Of a stretch of DNA of 9,071 nt, positions 7,020 to 9,071 are shown piece after piece. Source of the DNA: Bacteroidota bacterium. Lineage in GTDB: Bacteria; Bacteroidota; Bacteroidia; Chitinophagales; Chitinophagaceae. The notes under the pieces are model-generated. The model had not been told where the DNA came from, ran no database searches, and was given only the letters and a program-made list of their open reading frames with translations. The stretch lies in NCBI GenBank assembly GCA_023411775.1, contig JAEYOL010000264.1, forward strand, positions 1 to 9,071, read 5' to 3'. A program made the translations under genes and the position numbers. How positions within the stretch are numbered: the stretch's first letter is position 1; the number at the start of each line of letters is the position of its first letter.

Positions 7020-7910
7020 ATGAAATCTCATACTACCCGACGGACACTATTAAAACAGATTGCTGCAGGTTCCCTGGCAGTAGCAGGTTTACCCACGATG
7101 CAGGCATTGGCAACCGGTATAAACGATCACCAATTGAAAGGCAATATCAACCATTCTGTCTGTGCCTGGACATTTAACCACCTTTCACTGGAAGAGCTGT
7201 GTGTGGCCGTAAAATCGCTGGGCTTAAAAGCTATTGACCTTGCATCGCCAAAGGAATGGCCTGTTTTGAAGAAACACGGTATTCACTGCTCCATGTGCTA
7301 TACGGCGGGTGATATTAGTCTCACTGATGGCTGGAACAACAAAACACTGCACCCTAAATTGATCAAAGAGTTTAGCGACGCCATCCCGTTGGTAGCTGTG
7401 GCAGGATATCAAAACCTGATCTGCTTTAGTGGCAATCGGCATGGCATGGACGATGAGACCGGGTTAAAAAATTGTACCGAAGGATTAAAACAGATCATGG
7501 CGCTGGCCGAAAAACACGGCGTGATCATACAGATGGAACTTTTTAACAGCAAGGTGGATCATAAAGATTATATGTGCGATAAGAGCGCATGGGGTATCGA
7601 ACTTTGCAAACGTATCGGTTCGCCTAATTTTAAATTGCTGTACGATATCTATCACATGCAGATCAATGAAGGCGATGTGATCCGCACGATCCGCGATAAT
7701 CATGAATATTTCGGGCATTACCATACCGCCGGCGTGCCGGGACGTAATGAAATTGATGAATCACAGGAACTGTATTATCCCGCTATCATGAAAGCGATCC
7801 TGGACACGGGTTACAAAGGATATGTAGCGCAGGAATTTATTTCTACCGGGAAAACAAATGAAGATAAACTGGCAGCCTTAAATAAGGCGGTTTTAATATG
7901 TGATGTGTAA
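7020..7910 (+). CDS. Tat-exported hydroxypyruvate isomerase-like TIM barrel (AP_endonuc_2 family)
   Basis: This 296-residue protein starts at the ATG at 7020, preceded by an SD-like AGGGA (7006-7010). The N-terminus has a twin-arginine signal, TRRTLLK (6-12), then a weakly hydrophobic stretch ending near ALA (29-31), so export of the folded protein to the periplasm is predicted. The mature domain is a xylose-isomerase-like barrel close to hydroxypyruvate isomerases: MELFNSKVDH (172-181), LLYDIYHMQINEGD (206-219), GHYHTAGVPGRNEID (232-246) and YVAQEF (268-273). Likely metal ligands are Glu173, Asp209, His235 and Glu272, with spacing like tagatose-3-epimerase-type enzymes. A periplasmic location makes a role in glyoxylate/hydroxypyruvate metabolism unlikely. 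Isomerisation, hydration or elimination of an exported 3-keto-glycoside is a better guess from context. It is third in the rightward operon and followed at once by an inverted repeat. Confidence 0.88.
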   Translation: MKSHTTRRTLLKQIAAGSLAVAGLPTMQALATGINDHQLKGNINHSVCAWTFNHLSLEELCVAVKSLGLKAIDLASPKEWPVLKKHGIHCSMCYTAGDISLTDGWNNKTLHPKLIKEFSDAIPLVAVAGYQNLICFSGNRHGMDDETGLKNCTEGLKQIMALAEKHGVIIQMELFNSKVDHKDYMCDKSAWGIELCKRIGSPNFKLLYDIYHMQINEGDVIRTIRDNHEYFGHYHTAGVPGRNEIDESQELYYPAIMKAILDTGYKGYVAQEFISTGKTNEDKLAALNKAVLICDV

Positions 7911-7914
7911 TGAG

Positions 7915-8001
7915 TAAGCTGCGAGCTTCAAGTGGCGAGCCCCGGGCATTTGAATAGCTTTTGTTACGGCTCACGGCTCAAAGCTCACTGCTCGAAGCTA
8001 A
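7915..8001. repeat. Inverted heptamer arrays after the Tat TIM-barrel gene
   Basis: The right arm is a tandem array with exact 7-bp period: CGGCTCA, CGGCTCA, AAGCTCA, CTGCTCG, AAGCTAA (7967-8001). The GCTC core repeats at 7969, 7976, 7983 and 7990, with GCTA at 7997. The left arm holds inverted units with the same period: TAAGCTG, CGAGCTT, CAAGTGG, CGAGCCC (7915-7942). Between them is a 24-nt spacer that begins CGGGCATTTG. The two arms can pair imperfectly into a long hairpin. It begins 4 nt after the stop of the upstream gene. It may stabilise the mRNA 3' end, attenuate read-through into the GMC gene, or be a genome-wide interspersed repeat. Confidence 0.8.
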
Positions 8002-8008
8002 TATAATT

Positions 8009-8028
8009 GTTCTCTACCCCTGGAGAAC
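8009..8028 (+). other. Compact stem-loop in the leader of the GMC gene
   Basis: GTTCTCTA (8009-8016) pairs with TGGAGAAC (8021-8028), giving an 8-bp stem with one T-G wobble and a CCCC tetraloop. No T-run follows, so it does not look like an intrinsic terminator. It could be an RNA structure in the leader or a DNA-binding dyad (GTTCTC / GAGAAC half sites). The function is unknown. Confidence 0.5.
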
Positions 8029-8043
8029 TGATTGAAAACACTA

Positions 8044-8062
8044 ACCACCCGCGGGGGAGGGT
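8044..8062 (+). promoter_or_regulatory. GC-rich hairpin overlapping the GMC ribosome-binding site
   Basis: ACCACCC (8044-8050) faces GGGGAGGGT (8054-8062) and contains the 8-bp palindrome CCCGCGGG (8048-8055). The purine-rich GGGGGAGGG ends 13 nt before the ATG at 8075 and is the only strong SD-like run near a start in the window. If the leader folds as drawn, the SD-like bases would be partly paired, so translation of the GMC gene might be modulated. The pairing has mismatches, and Bacteroidota depend little on SD sequences, so this is tentative. Confidence 0.35.
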
Positions 8063-8074
8063 AAAAATTAAATC

Positions 8075-9071
8075 ATGGCAGATAATCAGTTTGACGCAAT
8101 CGTAGTTGGTTCGGGCATCAGTGGCGGTTGGGCCGCGAAAGAACTAACCGAAAAAGGTCTGAAAGTGATCATGCTCGAAAGGGGCCGCAATATCGAGCAC
8201 GTTAAGGACTATGTAACGGCCAATACAGAGATATGGGAATTTCCACACCGTAACAGGCGCACGCAAAAGATGATTAAGGAACATCCTGTGCTCCGAAGAG
8301 ATTACCCGCTGCAGGAAGCGGTACTGGGAATGTTTGCCAACGAGCAGGAAAATCCATACACCGAGATCAAACGCTTTGACTGGTATCGTGGTTATCATGT
8401 GGGTGGACGTTCCCTGCTTTGGGGTCGCCATAGTTACAGGTGGAATAAATGGGATTTTGAAGCCAATGCCAAAGAAGGCATAGCGGTCGACTGGCCTATC
8501 AGGTACGATGACCTGGCTCCCTGGTATAGTTATGTTGAAAAATTTGCGGGCATACAGGGTAGTAAAGAAGGGCTTGATGTGTTACCTGATGGTGAGTTTA
8601 TGCCACCGATCGATCTGAATATTGTAGAAAAAGATGTAGCGAATCGTATCCGCGCTCATTATAAAAACAAGCGGCATATGTTTGTTGGCCGTACCGCCAA
8701 CATCACACAAGATCACCAGGACCGTGTCGCTTGTCAATACCGCAACCGTTGCTGGCGGGGATGCCCGTTTGGTGCGTATTTTAGTACGCAGTCCTCTACG
8801 CTTCCCGCGGCGATGAAGACCGGTAACCTCACCCTCCGGCCATTCTCCATCGTATCAAAGATCCTGTATGATAAGGATAAGAAAAGAGCAACCGGTGTGG
8901 AAGTGGTGGATGCGCAAACAAATAAAACGATCGAGTACAAGGCCAAGATCATCTTTGTTTGCGCCTCAGCATTTAATTCAACCTGGGTTCTGATGAACTC
9001 CGCTACCGATATCTGGCCCGATGGCCTCGGCAGCAGCAGCGGTGAACTGGGACATAATGTAATGGATCACC
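8075..9071 (+). CDS. GMC family FAD-dependent oxidoreductase (sugar/glycoside dehydrogenase), 3'-truncated by window edge
   Basis: The frame is open from the ATG at 8075 to the window end: 332 codons of an expected ~560. The N-terminal FAD site is VVGSGISGG (10-18; Gly12, Gly14, Gly17), with the ribose-binding acidic residue Glu35 in MLERG. The second GMC signature region is YHVGGRSLLWG (107-117). A cysteine cluster C220-x5-C226-x3-C230 (with Arg-Gly-Cys-Pro, 228-231) resembles the [3Fe-4S]-binding loop of bacterial FAD glucose dehydrogenase catalytic subunits. The C-terminal half with the catalytic His pair is missing. There is no signal peptide; relatives are co-exported with a Tat-bearing small subunit, which is not in the window. 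It probably oxidises a C3 hydroxyl of a glycoside or sugar and passes electrons to a cytochrome such as the lipoprotein at 1558-1956. A 164-nt structured gap separates it from the upstream gene, so it may be separately controlled. Confidence 0.9.
   Translation, partial: MADNQFDAIVVGSGISGGWAAKELTEKGLKVIMLERGRNIEHVKDYVTANTEIWEFPHRNRRTQKMIKEHPVLRRDYPLQEAVLGMFANEQENPYTEIKRFDWYRGYHVGGRSLLWGRHSYRWNKWDFEANAKEGIAVDWPIRYDDLAPWYSYVEKFAGIQGSKEGLDVLPDGEFMPPIDLNIVEKDVANRIRAHYKNKRHMFVGRTANITQDHQDRVACQYRNRCWRGCPFGAYFSTQSSTLPAAMKTGNLTLRPFSIVSKILYDKDKKRATGVEVVDAQTNKTIEYKAKIIFVCASAFNSTWVLMNSATDIWPDGLGSSSGELGHNVMDH

Noticed and set aside
7915..8001. CRISPR-like or tandem-repeat coding array
   Set aside because: Units are only 7 bp with no spacers and lie between a stop codon and the next start, so neither CRISPR nor a coding repeat fits.
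8144..8952. Minus-strand open frames at 8144-8431 and 8734-8952
   Set aside because: Both lie opposite the GMC oxidoreductase, whose motifs continue without a break through the region to the window end.

Overview
The window looks like a chromosomal segment of a Bacteroidota bacterium, most likely of the Chitinophagaceae/Sphingobacteriales type. The evidence is moderate GC with AT-rich gene leaders and few strong Shine-Dalgarno sequences, lipoproteins with short LxxC-type leaders, and protein families typical of this group: a DUF1080 lipoprotein, a lipoprotein cytochrome c, Gfo/Idh/MocA and AP_endonuc_2 TIM-barrel proteins, and a GMC oxidoreductase. The organism assignment is inference; no rRNA or tRNA gene is present.

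Layout. At the left edge is the 3' part of a FemAB/BioF2-type acyltransferase gene (1-735, +), probably unrelated to the rest. A heptamer-built inverted repeat (739-803) separates it from a convergent four-gene minus-strand operon. In transcription order that operon is a Gfo/Idh/MocA oxidoreductase (4322-3150), a cytoplasmic TIM-barrel isomerase/epimerase (3062-2007), a lipoprotein mono-haem cytochrome c (1956-1558) and a DUF1080 / 3-keto-disaccharide-hydrolase lipoprotein (1550-807). A divergent control region (4323-4434) leads rightward into an MFS sugar transporter (4435-5718), a NupG-like MFS transporter (5743-6966), a Tat-exported TIM-barrel protein (7020-7910) and, after a structured 164-nt spacer, the first 332 codons of a GMC oxidoreductase (from 8075, running off the right edge).

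How the genes may work together (inference from family knowledge). The set fits oxidative 3-keto-glycoside catabolism. The GMC flavoprotein would oxidise the C3 hydroxyl of a glycoside or disaccharide, and the lipoprotein cytochrome c would accept the electrons. The DUF1080 lipoprotein, perhaps with the Tat-exported TIM-barrel protein, would cleave the activated 3-keto-glycoside by elimination/hydration. The two MFS carriers would import the products, and the cytoplasmic Gfo/Idh/MocA enzyme and TIM-barrel enzyme would reduce or isomerise the keto-sugar. No regulator, SusC/SusD pair or glycoside hydrolase is visible, and the expected small GMC partner subunit, if present, lies outside the window.

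The most unusual non-coding signal is a pair of intergenic inverted repeats (739-803 and 7915-8001). Their arms are short tandem arrays with an exact 7-bp period. The two have different core sequences (AATT versus GCTC/GAGC) but the same architecture, and both begin 3-4 nt after a stop codon.
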